Positions 23,417 to 34,484 of a DNA stretch of 64,000 nt are shown here, piece after piece. The notes beneath the pieces are model-generated. The model was not told the origin of the DNA and did no database searches. It saw nothing but the letters and a program-made list of their open reading frames with translations. Each line of letters opens with the position of its first letter. Positions within the stretch are counted from its first letter, which is position 1. The stretch lies in contig OX387612.1 in NCBI GenBank assembly GCA_947568835.1, forward strand, positions 10,232,001 through 10,296,000, read 5' to 3'. Both the position numbers and the translations under genes were made by a program. The DNA comes from Protonemura montana. Its lineage: Eukaryota; Arthropoda; Insecta; Plecoptera; Nemouridae.

Positions 23417-24402
23417 TTAACCTTATATAAAAGCTTTAAATTGTGATGTTCAACTTTTTAGTTTGTGGGTATATGGCTGGGTAGCTGGCTGGGATGTAAC
23501 CGGCTGCTCTACTGTTTATGGAAATTGCGAAATTCGACTCGAAACGTACGGAAATGGGCTAGAATTTTTCAGTGTTAACTTTTACATTGGCAGGCGACAC
23601 TTTCACAGCGATTTAAAATCATTTTCATGGTGAAAAGTTGCTAAATATGACGGCAAGATATCTCAGAGCCAGGCGATGCAACTCGATTTTTAAACTTTTT
23701 TAATACTCAAGTATTTCTAGCCTGGAGCTCCACGGTTATTTTTCATGCATTCGTAATAAAGTTGTTGATGTAATTGAGAGAAAACACATTAAATTACGAT
23801 CGTTTTACGTGAAAAAGAATTATTTTGCTAATAAACTGACAGCTTTGGTCAATTGTTTGCTTTTTGGTCACCACGGCAAGGTGTTCAAAATCGTGAATGT
23901 ATCTTTTCAGCAGTGGATCATCAGGCCAAATTAAACGTCAAAATGGGTTGAAATGTCAAACTATCTACTAAAACCCCTTTGTTTCTGGCGAAAATCGGTC
24001 AAAAACGACAGTAAATGGTTATAATTTGTACATTATTTCAAAGCACTATATGAAACGCGAAATTTTTAGGTGAGTTGATGGGATACGGCGATTTAAACAG
24101 GATTTTAAAAGCAACTTCATATGAAACAGGTAGGTAAAGAAAAAGTTTGACTAAAATACAGACGTGAAATTGTATTTATATTGCACATTTTGTGTTCAAT
24201 TGTGTTTCTTTAATGAGTTTTCAGATATATTTAGTAGTTATTTAACCCGTAATTAATTACCTAACCTCTTAAGACACATTATTATGATCACTGTCCGCAA
24301 TAATTTGACTTCTGACTTCATTCATTTACAGCGTGTAGCATCGACAGCTTCTTATGGCACGTAATTTAAATTGTCGCGCGTGGTGTAAAGTTTGAATTTG
24401 CC

Positions 24403-24410
24403 TGACGTCA
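24403..24410. promoter_or_regulatory. CRE-type palindrome TGACGTCA, Helitron C distal
   Basis: A perfect CREB/ATF-type 8-mer about 680 bp upstream of the Rep/helicase start, followed by ttttacgtag. The same site is kept in Helitron D at 35397. Function inferred from motif only. Confidence 0.45.
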
Positions 24411-24771
24411 TTTTACGTAGCGGGATGTTGGCTTAGCGCTTTTTGATCGGCATCTACGCTCGGCAATTAGTCACACTCCCAAAGCTCGCCAACCGCCATT
24501 TGCTATAGCAGTTAGTATAGCATGAGAGTGCGGATTACCTACACGGCGAAACACTCTTGTGGGGAAGAATTTCGTCGCTATTCAAGGTAATCTTATTTCA
24601 GATTTAATTTGCATGTCACAATATCCACTAATAGTCCACCCCTAATATCATCAAGTAATTCACTTATTTATTGTGATTTTATAGCGTTAAGCTTCTAAAT
24701 TATTATTAAAATTATCGTTCATCATCAAGACTGGAAAGCATACATTTTGCCCGTCTTGTGGATATTTCCAT

Positions 24772-24779
24772 GACGTCAC
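24772..24779. promoter_or_regulatory. CRE-type palindrome TGACGTCA, Helitron C proximal
   Basis: A second perfect TGACGTCA about 310 bp upstream of the ORF, again followed by cttttacgtag. The matching site in Helitron D is at 35765. The pair with shared flanks looks like a duplicated promoter module. Confidence 0.45.
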
Positions 24780-25086
24780 TTTTACGTAGCATGATGCAAT
24801 CGCTCGACGCGATTCTCATCCCCCTCCCCAACCCTCCCATGCCCACCGTTCCAACAATTAGAAGTGTGTTCAACATGGCGTCCAAGCTCGCATTCGAAGC
24901 AAATTAGCATATTTCTTTGTAAAGAAACTGAAGTGATTGTTGTGCATATTAAAGCATGCATTTAGACTGGCATGATATTTGCGTGAGGTCATTTTTACAA
25001 AACATGGCGGTTGGGTCGTGCTCGGCCACGCTCCGCTTCAGCTCGGCGACGCTAGGCACTACTAAAGCCTCGCTTTCTTCACACAG

Positions 25087-28000
25087 ATGCCACCCAAGAA
25101 GCGTGTAAATCTGACGTCTCGGAAGGGCGGGAAAGGTGCAACGGCAAGAGCGGAGAGCGCGGCGGCGAAGAAAAGGGCTGCTGCTGACGAGAGAGCGAGG
25201 ACGAGAGAGACGGCCGAGCACGCCGACCATCAGGCAACTGCTAGCCCGTCGACGTCGACGCTCAACGAGCAGCGTCCTTTTCTTTCCGCTATTCTCGAAG
25301 AAGCCCCGGTGAGTGTCTTAAAGCATGATTCATTATTAGAACAGGCCGCCCCCGCTTCTCTTCCAGCTTTTTATGATCAACCCTCAACAAGCCGCTATCT
25401 GCATTCCTTTTCCGACAATGTGCCGTCTGTACTCCCATCCCTTGACCAGACTCAGATCCTGGAAAATTCAGTTGGCCAGCTCCAAGAGGACAAGAACGTG
25501 CAAGTAGCAGCAAACGAACGAAGTGCCCGACTAGCGGAAAAAGCTAGAAATGCTCGCCAGCGCAGAAAGGCTGAGGATGAGGCCCAGCGTCTTCTGCGTC
25601 TGGCCCAGGTTGCCGAGTTGAAGCGTCGACGACTAGACGAAGCTTCTGAGGGACGACGCCTACAGCTTCTTGCTGAAAAGGCCGAGTCTGAGCGCCTCCG
25701 CTTGGCAAAATGTACGGAAGAACAGCGCTTTCAGCGACTGGCCCTTAAGGCACAGGCAGAGCGTCGCCGCTTGAGTGACGAAGCTGACGAACAGCGCCTT
25801 CAGCGATTGGCCCTTAGGGCAGAGTCAAAGCGTCGCCGCATAAGTGACGAAGCTGACGAACAGCGTATTCAGCGATTGGCCCTTAAGGCAGAGGCAGAGC
25901 GTCATCGCTTGAGTGTAGAAGCCAACGAACAGCGCCTTCAGCGATTGGCCCTTAAGGCAGAGTCAGAGCGTCGCCGCTTGAGTGACGAAGCTGACGAACA
26001 GCGCCTTCAGCGACTAGCCCTTATGGCAGAGTCCAAGCGTCGCCGCTTGAGTGACGAATCTGAGGAACAGCGCCTTCAGCGATTAAGCCAGAAGGCAGTT
26101 CAAACGCAGTCTGAAAGGCAGCATGAGACTCCAGAGGCGCGCGAGAGCCGTATAGTCGCCGCGCGGGAGCAATCTCAGCAGCGTCGAAATGCCGAGACCA
26201 GGGATAAGCTCGCGGCGTTAGAAGTGGAAGTCTCTCAGCGCGCTGAGGAGGAGGCGTCTCAACGCGCCCAAGAGGCTGAACTAGAGCAAAGCCAGCGAGT
26301 CGCGGTCGAGGCTATTGACGTGGCAGATGATCAGTTTGAACCTGATCTTGCTCCAGTGAACCTTCACCCTTTCCACTTGGAGGCTGCACGGCAAGACGTC
26401 ACTGACGTCGCCCTATTTCACTGCGGCAGCATGGACGAAGTATGCAGGGTGTGTGGCGCTCTGTACTTCGCAGGAGAGCGTCCTTCTGACAAAATTTATA
26501 AACTCTGTTGTCACTCGGGCAACGTAATCATTGAGCCTCTCCTCGCGTATCCCGATTTAATGCATGCGTTGCTGACCGGAGATCATTGCGAGTCTAAGAA
26601 CTTCCGCAAAAACATCCGGTCGTACAACAGTTCGCTCTCCTTCGCTTCAGTCGGAGTTAAGACGGACATCCCCCAGGGCCGTGGCACATACTGTTTTCGT
26701 GTCCATGGCAACATCCAGCACAGGATCGGCCATATGGGGCAGGCGGTGCAGAAGCCCCTCTATTCGCACCTGTACTTTCTTGACGCGGAACAAGCGAAGA
26801 CGCATCGAATGGACAGGCGCCAGAATGCTAATCTGCTACCCAACCTGCTTCATGAGCTGGACGCGCTGGTTCGCGAAATAAATCCTTTTGCCCAAGGGCT
26901 TAAAACGCTAGGTCAGGTGGAGGCCGACGACAGGATCCGTGCAGCTGCCGAGGGGCGACCCGAGGTCATGGCCGAACTGCGTTTCGTGGATGACCGACGG
27001 CGGCTGTACGAAAATCCTACGGCCCACGAGGTGGCCGTTGTTTATCAGAGCGTTGACGGTGGCATGCCTCCTCTAGGACGTGATATTCGTATCCATACTC
27101 GTGGCGGATTTATTGAGCAGCTGTCTGTCCTGTCGCCCAACACGGATCCGCTCAGCTACGTGCTGTTGTTCCCGCGTGGAGAACCCGGCTGGCAACGAGG
27201 TATGCCGCACACCAGGCAATCTAAGCACAGCGTCGTCACTCTAATGGAGTTTTATAGCCATCGACTCCACGAGCGTGTCGGCGCCTTTCATCCAGTGCTG
27301 CACGCCGGCAAGCTGACGCAGCAGTTTATGGTAGATGCCTATATCAAGGTTGAGGGCAATCGCCTTGAGTTCGTCATCAGGAACCAGAAAACGCTGCGCG
27401 CCGAACTCTACAGTGGGCTCATGGACCACTTGGCGAACCGTGCTGAGCGGCAGGGCTGCAATGTCGGGAAGATGGTGATTCTGCCTTCCAGTTTCATCGG
27501 AAGCCCCAGGCATTGCCAGCAGCTATATCAAGACGCTATGAGTATCGTCACCAAGTTTGGAAAACCCGATCTTTTCCTTACTATGACGTGTAATCCGAAG
27601 TGGCCTGAGATTCAGACGAGCCTAGCGGCGTACGAAAGGGCAGAAGACCGACCCGATCTCACCGCGCGAGTATTCCAACTTAAACTCAAGGAGCTGATGT
27701 CTGATCTCACCAAGAGGCACGTGCTGGGCGTTCCCATGGCTCACTTCCACGTGATCGAATTCCAAAAACGTGGACTCCCTCACGCTCACATCCTGGTAAT
27801 CCTTCGCGACGAAGACAAGATCCGCACTCCCGAGGAGGTAGACGCACTTATCTGTGCCGAGTTGCCCGATCCGGTGACCGAGGAGAGACTGCACAAGGTC
27901 ATCGTGTCGTCGATGATCCACGGCCCGTGCGGCGCTCGGAACATGTCCTCTGTGTGCATGGAGGACGGAAAGTGTAAGAAGAAGTTCCCCAAGTCGTTCA

Positions 28001-30699
28001 CAGATGTGACTGTGGTCAACGAGGGGGGTTTCACCGTCTATCGCCGTCGAGAGAGCGGGCAGACGCATACCATCTCAGGAAGAGTGGTCGACAACCGAGA
28101 CGTAGTGCCTTACAACAAGTACTTAAGCTCCAAGTTTGACTGCCACCTGAACATCGAGCACTGTGGATCCGCGAAGACGGTCAAGTACCTGTGCAAGTAC
28201 GTGTACAAAGGTCACGACTGTGCCAGGGTCCAGCTCCGCGTCTCTGTCCCCGCGGAGGGCGATCATGAGCCACGTCCAGCGCACGGTGCCCAGCAAGAGT
28301 TGGTGTGGGACGAGGTCTCACAGTTCATCGACTCTCGCTACGTGAGTCCCCAAGAGGCTGCGTGGAGAATTTTCGGATTTGAAATGCACGAAAAGTCGCA
28401 CACTATCATCCGTTTGGCGATCCACCTCGAGGGTGACCACATGGTCACGTTCCGTCCTGGAGACGAGGAAGCCGCAGCAGAACGCGGCAGGGCTGCGCTG
28501 ACTACGCTGACGGCATGGTTTGCGCTGAATAGTAGCAACCCGGCGGCACGGCAGTACAAGTACATCGACATCCCGTACCACTTCCGTTTCGAGGGCAAAG
28601 CGTGGAAGCCACGAAAGCGAGGTGCCGGCTCCATCATCAGCCGAATGTACTCCGTGACGCCCCGGCAGATCGAGCGATACCATCTTCGTCTCCTTTTGCT
28701 ACACGTCGTCGGCGCCACCTCATTCGAGGAAGTGCGCACGTTCCAGGGTAGGGTTTACGCTACCTTCAAGGAAGCTGCCATCGCACGCAACCTGCTAATG
28801 GACGACGACGAGTGGCAGAAATGTCTGCAGGAGGCGGTTGCTATAAAGATGCCAAACGAACTTCGTCAGCTGTTTGCCATCATTTGCGCGTTCTGTCAGC
28901 CTCTTGACCCGCTGTCTCTATGGGAGCGTTTCAAGGGCGATTTCTGCGAAGATTTCGCCCGAGAACACGACCCCATCGAGGCAGAACAGTTGGCCCTGAA
29001 TTCCATCCAGTCCGTCCTTGCCCTACACCGCCTGACCAACGCCGAAATCGGTTTGCCGGCTCCTCGAGTGCCAGTCATCGTTGCTGTCGACGAGCAGTTC
29101 GACCAGACCGCCGAAAGGGAAGAGGCCGAGGAGAACTTGGTGAAGCTCAACGGCAGGCAGCGCGTGGCATTCGACGCGGTGATGGCAGCAATCGACGACC
29201 CGAACGCCGAGCAGAGGTGCTTCTACCTGGACGGCCCGGGCGGCAGCGGGAAGACCTTCCTATACAACACCCTCATCAGCACGCTGCGAGCCCGAGGCGA
29301 GCGAGCCGTGGCCGTCGCGTGGACGGGCATTGCGGCGACGTTACTGAAGGGAGGGAGGACCTGCCACTCGCGATTTCGATTGCCTGTTCCGATTGTGGAA
29401 AACAGCACGTCTGGCGTGAAGCCCAACTCCGCCGAGGGCGCTTCGCTGAGGGCGGCCAAGGTCATCATCTTGGATGAAGGACCCATGGCGCCTCTGCTGG
29501 CCCTGAACGTGATCGAGCGGACGCTAAGAGACGTGACCAACGATGAGCGTCCGTTCGGCGGAAAGGTGATCGTTATCGGCGGGGATTTTAGGCAGTGCCT
29601 CCCAGTCGTTCGAAATGGCAACCGAACGACCATAGTCGAGCAATGCATTAAGCGTGGCGCGCTTTGGTCGTTGTTCCGCACCCTCGAGCTGCGCGCGAAC
29701 ATGCGCGCCAACCCAGGCGAAGTAGAGTTCGTCGAGTGGCTCTTGCGTGTCGGAAACGGCGAGATTTTGAATGACTGCCACCTCCCGGATGACACCATCG
29801 CATTACCTGTCCAATGCGTCGTGGACTGCGTCATTGACGCCGTCTTCGGCACGAGCATTAGTGCTGCCGAGATGACCGTGATGCAAGACCATGCCATCCT
29901 CTGCCCGAAGAACGTGGAGTCTTTGAACATCAATGACAACGTTCTTGAGCGCCTCGAAGGTGACGTGTTCGAATACTGCAGCGCCGACACTGTCGATGTC
30001 AGTGAAGGCGAAGATGGCGACGTTTTGGCTACCGATTATCCCGTAGAATATCTAAATTCATTAACGCCATCCGGGATGCCACCGCACAAGCTTCGTCTGA
30101 AAGTTCATGCAATCGTGATGCTCATGAGGAACGTCAACGTGAGAGCCGGCCTTTGCAATGGGACTCGACTCAGCGTTGTTGCACTCCACGAGCACGTGAT
30201 CGACTGCAGGATCATCGGAGGGCGCTGTGCGGGACGACGCACTTTCCTATGTAGAGTCAACCTAACTCCCTCGGACATTGGCATGCCCTTTACGATGACA
30301 AGGCGCCAGTTTCCGATCCGTCTGGCATTCGCCATGACCATCAATAAAGCCCAGGGTCAATCTTTAAAGAGGGTGGGAATTCATTTAGAAAAACCAGTAT
30401 TCGGACACGGTCAGCTATACGTGGCGCTTTCTCGGGCTCGCTCTTTGGACTCGATCTTCGTGGCAGTCGCCGGTAACGAGGCGCAGGGCAAGTTGATCGT
30501 CTCGAGCAACACCACCTTCACCAAGAACATCGTGTACCAGGAGGTGCTCGAGATTCATGCGCCGAACCACCAGGCAGCGGATCCTTCCTCGCGTAGTGGC
30601 TATCAAGAGGCTGACCAGCAGGCCCTTGAGCAGTCGCTTAGTCAACTCGCTGTATCGGATGCGGATGAAGAAGTTCCAATGGACACCTCCTCCTCCTAA
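25087..30699 (+). CDS. Helitron Rep/helicase protein (copy C), 1870 aa
   Basis: One uninterrupted frame. Order: basic Lys/Arg/Ala-rich N-terminus (1-45); Arg-rich coil of seven 23-residue repeats of the form EQRLQRLALKAE then RRRLSDEAD (about 166-326), like the STPR of silkworm FMBP-1; zinc-finger-like C453-x2-C456...CCH (474-476); helitron-like N-domain; Rep endonuclease with HFHVIEFQKRGLPHAH (886-901, HUH at 899-901) and the two-tyrosine motif KYLCKY (Y1034, Y1038); Pif1-type helicase with GPGGSGKT (1383-1390), ILDEG (D1463, E1464), GGDFRQCLP, TINKAQGQS (about 1750) and VALSRA (about 1779). Rep should nick and rejoin DNA through tyrosines, and the helicase should unwind it, in rolling-circle transposition. 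No apurinic-type endonuclease or OTU domain, so Helitron rather than Helentron type. The ATG follows tttcttcacacag, a possible acceptor of a 5' UTR intron with a donor near 24590. Confidence 0.95.
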   Translation: MPPKKRVNLTSRKGGKGATARAESAAAKKRAAADERARTRETAEHADHQATASPSTSTLNEQRPFLSAILEEAPVSVLKHDSLLEQAAPASLPAFYDQPSTSRYLHSFSDNVPSVLPSLDQTQILENSVGQLQEDKNVQVAANERSARLAEKARNARQRRKAEDEAQRLLRLAQVAELKRRRLDEASEGRRLQLLAEKAESERLRLAKCTEEQRFQRLALKAQAERRRLSDEADEQRLQRLALRAESKRRRISDEADEQRIQRLALKAEAERHRLSVEANEQRLQRLALKAESERRRLSDEADEQRLQRLALMAESKRRRLSDESEEQRLQRLSQKAVQTQSERQHETPEARESRIVAAREQSQQRRNAETRDKLAALEVEVSQRAEEEASQRAQEAELEQSQRVAVEAIDVADDQFEPDLAPVNLHPFHLEAARQDVTDVALFHCGSMDEVCRVCGALYFAGERPSDKIYKLCCHSGNVIIEPLLAYPDLMHALLTGDHCESKNFRKNIRSYNSSLSFASVGVKTDIPQGRGTYCFRVHGNIQHRIGHMGQAVQKPLYSHLYFLDAEQAKTHRMDRRQNANLLPNLLHELDALVREINPFAQGLKTLGQVEADDRIRAAAEGRPEVMAELRFVDDRRRLYENPTAHEVAVVYQSVDGGMPPLGRDIRIHTRGGFIEQLSVLSPNTDPLSYVLLFPRGEPGWQRGMPHTRQSKHSVVTLMEFYSHRLHERVGAFHPVLHAGKLTQQFMVDAYIKVEGNRLEFVIRNQKTLRAELYSGLMDHLANRAERQGCNVGKMVILPSSFIGSPRHCQQLYQDAMSIVTKFGKPDLFLTMTCNPKWPEIQTSLAAYERAEDRPDLTARVFQLKLKELMSDLTKRHVLGVPMAHFHVIEFQKRGLPHAHILVILRDEDKIRTPEEVDALICAELPDPVTEERLHKVIVSSMIHGPCGARNMSSVCMEDGKCKKKFPKSFTDVTVVNEGGFTVYRRRESGQTHTISGRVVDNRDVVPYNKYLSSKFDCHLNIEHCGSAKTVKYLCKYVYKGHDCARVQLRVSVPAEGDHEPRPAHGAQQELVWDEVSQFIDSRYVSPQEAAWRIFGFEMHEKSHTIIRLAIHLEGDHMVTFRPGDEEAAAERGRAALTTLTAWFALNSSNPAARQYKYIDIPYHFRFEGKAWKPRKRGAGSIISRMYSVTPRQIERYHLRLLLLHVVGATSFEEVRTFQGRVYATFKEAAIARNLLMDDDEWQKCLQEAVAIKMPNELRQLFAIICAFCQPLDPLSLWERFKGDFCEDFAREHDPIEAEQLALNSIQSVLALHRLTNAEIGLPAPRVPVIVAVDEQFDQTAEREEAEENLVKLNGRQRVAFDAVMAAIDDPNAEQRCFYLDGPGGSGKTFLYNTLISTLRARGERAVAVAWTGIAATLLKGGRTCHSRFRLPVPIVENSTSGVKPNSAEGASLRAAKVIILDEGPMAPLLALNVIERTLRDVTNDERPFGGKVIVIGGDFRQCLPVVRNGNRTTIVEQCIKRGALWSLFRTLELRANMRANPGEVEFVEWLLRVGNGEILNDCHLPDDTIALPVQCVVDCVIDAVFGTSISAAEMTVMQDHAILCPKNVESLNINDNVLERLEGDVFEYCSADTVDVSEGEDGDVLATDYPVEYLNSLTPSGMPPHKLRLKVHAIVMLMRNVNVRAGLCNGTRLSVVALHEHVIDCRIIGGRCAGRRTFLCRVNLTPSDIGMPFTMTRRQFPIRLAFAMTINKAQGQSLKRVGIHLEKPVFGHGQLYVALSRARSLDSIFVAVAGNEAQGKLIVSSNTTFTKNIVYQEVLEIHAPNHQAADPSSRSGYQEADQQALEQSLSQLAVSDADEEVPMDTSSS

Positions 30700-31004
30700 A
30701 TCCTATCATTGTTCTATCCCTTACATTTGCAATAGCGGTAACATTTCCTAGATAAATTTAAATTCAGTAAGGCTAGGTAGGGCAGACCAGGAACCGTGAC
30801 TAGCACGGCAGGTAGCAACCCAATTCCCATATATTTCACCATGCTGACACGCTTTTCTGCTGCAGGTATAAAGCACCGGACGCCGCATAGCCCTTTAACT
30901 TCACGACCATTGCGCTCGCATGTGGACACTCTAACGGAACTGCTCCTCCCAGAGCTAGACAATTATGCATGTAAATTAATTGATAGATTATATTGTACAT
31001 ACAT

Positions 31005-31490
31005 TTAGTAAAGTAGTTACTTCTAACTAATAGTATTAGAAATGCAGCCTGCTGTTTTCCATCTGCATGTCATGCATGTTCCAAAAAAAATAAAAATAAA
31101 AATAAAAAACATATCGTAGATTTATTAAAGTAGTTACTAAGTAGTAAGTAGTAGTAGTTGGTAAGCAAGTAGTTTATAGTTATGCAACCTGCTGTTTTCC
31201 ATCTGCATGTCATGCATGTTCAAAAAAACAAAAAAACAAAAAAAAAATCATAGATTTAGTAAAGTAGTTACTAAGTAGTAAGTAGTAGTAGTTGGTAAGT
31301 AAGTAGTTAATAGTTATGCAACCTGCTTTTTTCCATCTGCATGTCATGCATGTTCAAAAAAACAAAAAAACCAAAAAAAAATATCATAGATTTAGTAAAG
31401 TAGCTACTAAGTAGTAAGTAGTAGTAGTTGGTAAGTAAGGAGTTAATAGTTATGCAACCTGCTGTTTTCTATCTGCATGTTTGCAATTTT
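31005..31490 (+). repeat. tandem repeat in the Helitron C 3' region, about 117-136 bp unit
   Basis: About 3.5 units, each with tagttactaagtagtaag, atgcaacctgctgttttcc, catgtcatgcatgttc and an A-rich linker of variable length. Unit D has an extra copy (42065-42670). Non-coding. Confidence 0.9.
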
Positions 31491-32502
31491 TTTAAGGTCA
31501 CAATCTTACTTTCGTGTCGGTCTTTTTACTGCATGTTTCTCTTTTCTTGATTCCATCTTGGAATGTCAAACCAACTAACCACCAAGCATGATAGCATTGC
31601 ACCAGTCTAAAAACTGAACAATGCATCCTACCTATCTGACACAGTTGAATATTGCATGAATCCTTGCATGTCCGCACATCAGAGATTCCTGTTGCTTGCA
31701 ACGGGCTGCACAATCTTTGATAGTGTAAGGCAGAGGCGATGTAGTGTGTGACGATCGCCATGCTGCCGGGGCGGGATGGGGGCCCCGGCATAACAATTAT
31801 TTTTAAAATTCTCTCACTTAACAGCTTGAATACATTTAGAAACTTTTTATTTCTCCAAGAATAGTGCCTCTCTCTTGCCGTCTTTTTTTATTTTGTTTTA
31901 GACCCCCCCTCCCCCTGCCAATCGTAGAGAAGGAACTTCTTCATGGCACCATTGCGGAGATTACTTTCAATTACGAATGAACAGTGGCGCTACTGCGACA
32001 TGGCAGGTCTGCATTGACTGTTGCTTTCAAATGGTCAAAGTTTTCAACGCAAATCGTCGTTACCATGTGAATATTTCTTATATTTGTAAGAATGATAATA
32101 ATATTGGCAAATAAAAATTACAATAATTAATAGGTACATTTTTTTTTGTTTAATCTTCAAAAAAAAAACCTTCGTCACTGAAACCAAACCAAAAATATTT
32201 GTAATGATTCCTTTCTGTCCAAAAAGCACACCAAATGGTTGTGTCCCCTTATAAGCAATGCTGCTGGTTAGCCATCATCGTTGAAGGTACTGGCGGAAAT
32301 CAGGTATAGTATGGTATATCAAGTCGTAAGGGCATAATACTTTGTTTTCTTGACATTTTCTCAGTACTTTATTTTGTTGTCCCATAAAAGTTTCTTAAAT
32401 GTATGCGTAGAGGCTACATTAAGTGTAAAGTCTCAGTTCGGTCCCAGGGCTTAGGGACTAGATTTTGGCCTAGGCCCATATATTTTTGTCATGATCTATC
32501 CT

Positions 32503-32534
32503 ATCGGCATATGCCCTATGGGCATAGGGTACTA
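32503..32534 (+). other. internal hairpin plus CTAG inside Helitron C
   Basis: The arms TATGCCC and GGGCATA form a strong stem followed by gggtactag, resembling a second Helitron 3' terminus. The same motif occurs in D (about 43828-43850). It may be a bypassed older end or a nested remnant. The array junction uses the outer hairpin instead. Confidence 0.6.
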
Positions 32535-33978
32535 GAAAAACAGTAGTGAGCTTTTTGTAATTGTTAATCCAAGTTCAAAGACAATACTAATACTAAAATA
32601 AAACCACTAGGGATAAGAACAACAGGTGCCGTTAGGCATCGGGTACTGCTAGTTAACCTTATATAAAAGCTTTAAAATGCGATGTTCAACTTTTTAGTTT
32701 GTGGCTGGCTGGCTGGGTGGGTGGCTGGCTGGGATGTAACCGGCTGCTCTACTGTCTATGGAAATTGCGAAATGCGACTCAATACGTACGGAAATGGGCT
32801 AGAATTTTTCAGAATGAACTTTTACATTGGCAAGCGAGATTTTCACAGCGATTTAAAATCGTTTTCATGGTGAAAAGTTGCTAAATATGACGGCAAGATA
32901 TCTCGGAGCCAGGCGATGCAGCTCGATTTTAAAACTCTTTTAATACTGAAGTTTGTCTAGCCTCGAGCTTTGCGTTGATTTTTCATGCATTCGTAATAAA
33001 GTTGATGATGTAATTGAGCGAAAACACATTCAATTGCGATCGTTTTACGTGAAAAAGAATTAATTTTGCAAATAAACTGACAGCTTTGATCAATTGTTTG
33101 CTATTTTGACACCACGGCAAGGTGTACGAAATCGTGAATGTATCTTCTCAGCAGTGGATCATCAGGCCAAATTAAATGTCAAAATGGGTTGAAATGTCAA
33201 ACTATCTACTAAAACCCCTTTGTTTCTGGCGAAAATCGGTTAAAAACGACGGGAAATGGTTATAATTTGTACATGATTTCGAAGCATTATATGGAACGCG
33301 ACATTTTTAAGGTGAGTTGATGGCATACGGCGATTTGACAGGATTCCAAATACAACTTCATATGAAACAGGTAGGTAAGGAAACAGTTTGACTCTTTACA
33401 TGCGTAAAAATTGTATTTTTATTGCACATTTTGTGTTCAATTGAATTTCTTTAGTTTAATTGTGTTTCATAAAGGTATAAACATCTTGCCGATTTTAGCC
33501 GAAATTGTTCAAATACGACGCATACAACCCCAGCCTAGACAAGATTCCACCACCAATTTCAAACGGAAATGATATTTCCGACTTTTATGCAAATCACCTG
33601 TGGGTTAACTTTCCATTGCTAGCAACCTAAGCATGGAATATGGATTTCTTAACAACCAAACTATACTAAACATGTTTTTTAGAGATTATTCCGACAAATC
33701 TTGATTTTGAGTGACAGATCGCAAAAACAGGTGACAATTCTTTTCCATCGACGTAAGAAGCCCTGAAAAAAATAATAATTTTCAAGACTGCCGTGAATTT
33801 GCAACAGGTTTTCAAACGCAAAGTGTTTAGCGAGAACATTTTTATTTAAATTTGTGTTTTTTTTACCGCGCAAATACGTAATTGGTACCTATATCAAGGT
33901 ACCTATTAATTGTTTTGAATGCGAAAAACAATGCATTCACAATTTCTTTGGCAATTTTAAAGGCTGTCCTGAACATTT

Positions 33979-34395
33979 GGCATAGCATAGGACAGCAAAG
34001 CATAGCATAGCATAGCAAAGCATAGCATAGCATAGCATAGCATAGCATAGCATAGCATAGCATAGCATAGCATAGCATAGCAAAGCATAGCATAGCATAG
34101 CATAGCATAGCAAAGCATAGCAAAGCAAAGCAAAGCATAGCTTATCAAAGCAAAGCATAGCAAAGCATAGCATAGCATGGCATAGCATAGCATAGCATAG
34201 AATAGCATAGCATAGCATAGCATAGCATAGAATAGCATAGAATAGCATAGCATAGCTTATCAAAGCATAGCATAGCATAGCAAAGCATATCATAGCAAAG
34301 CATAGCATAGCAAAGCATAGCAAAGCATAGCAAAGCATAGCAAAGCAAAGCAAAGCATAGCATAGCAAAGCATAGCATAGAATAACAAAGCATAG
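33979..34395. repeat. (CATAG)n / (CAAAG)n pentamer array
   Basis: About 83 units of CATAG with CAAAG variants, plus a few AATAG or CTTAT variants. Minus-strand open frames reading MLCYAMLCYA are artefacts of the repeat. Confidence 0.95.
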
Positions 34396-34484
34396 CAATC
34401 TGACTTTAATGCAAATCACCTGTGGGTTTAATTTCTATTGCTAGCATCCTAAGCATGGAATACGGATTTTACAGGTTTTATATC

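Larger units (their letters stand above)
23417..32652 (+). mobile_element. Helitron C, autonomous
   Basis: Starts TTAACC directly after the CTAG of unit A and ends with the hairpin TGCC-GTTA-GGCA and CTAG at 32649-32652, where unit D begins at once. It contains one long Rep/helicase gene (25087-30699), a 1.67-kb 5' region with two TGACGTCA sites, and a 1.95-kb 3' region with a tandem repeat (31005-31490). A second hairpin-CTAG motif at 32503-32534 lies 120 bp inside the end. Apart from an insertion in D and indels, C and D are nearly identical, implying recent amplification. Confidence 0.85.

Noticed and set aside
28318-29990. Minus-strand frames opposite the Rep/helicase genes (121-255 aa)
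   Set aside because: Shadows of a GC-rich coding strand, the same in both copies, with no independent domain.
33863-34419. Minus-strand frames reading MLCYAMLCYA
   Set aside because: Artefacts of the CATAG pentamer array.
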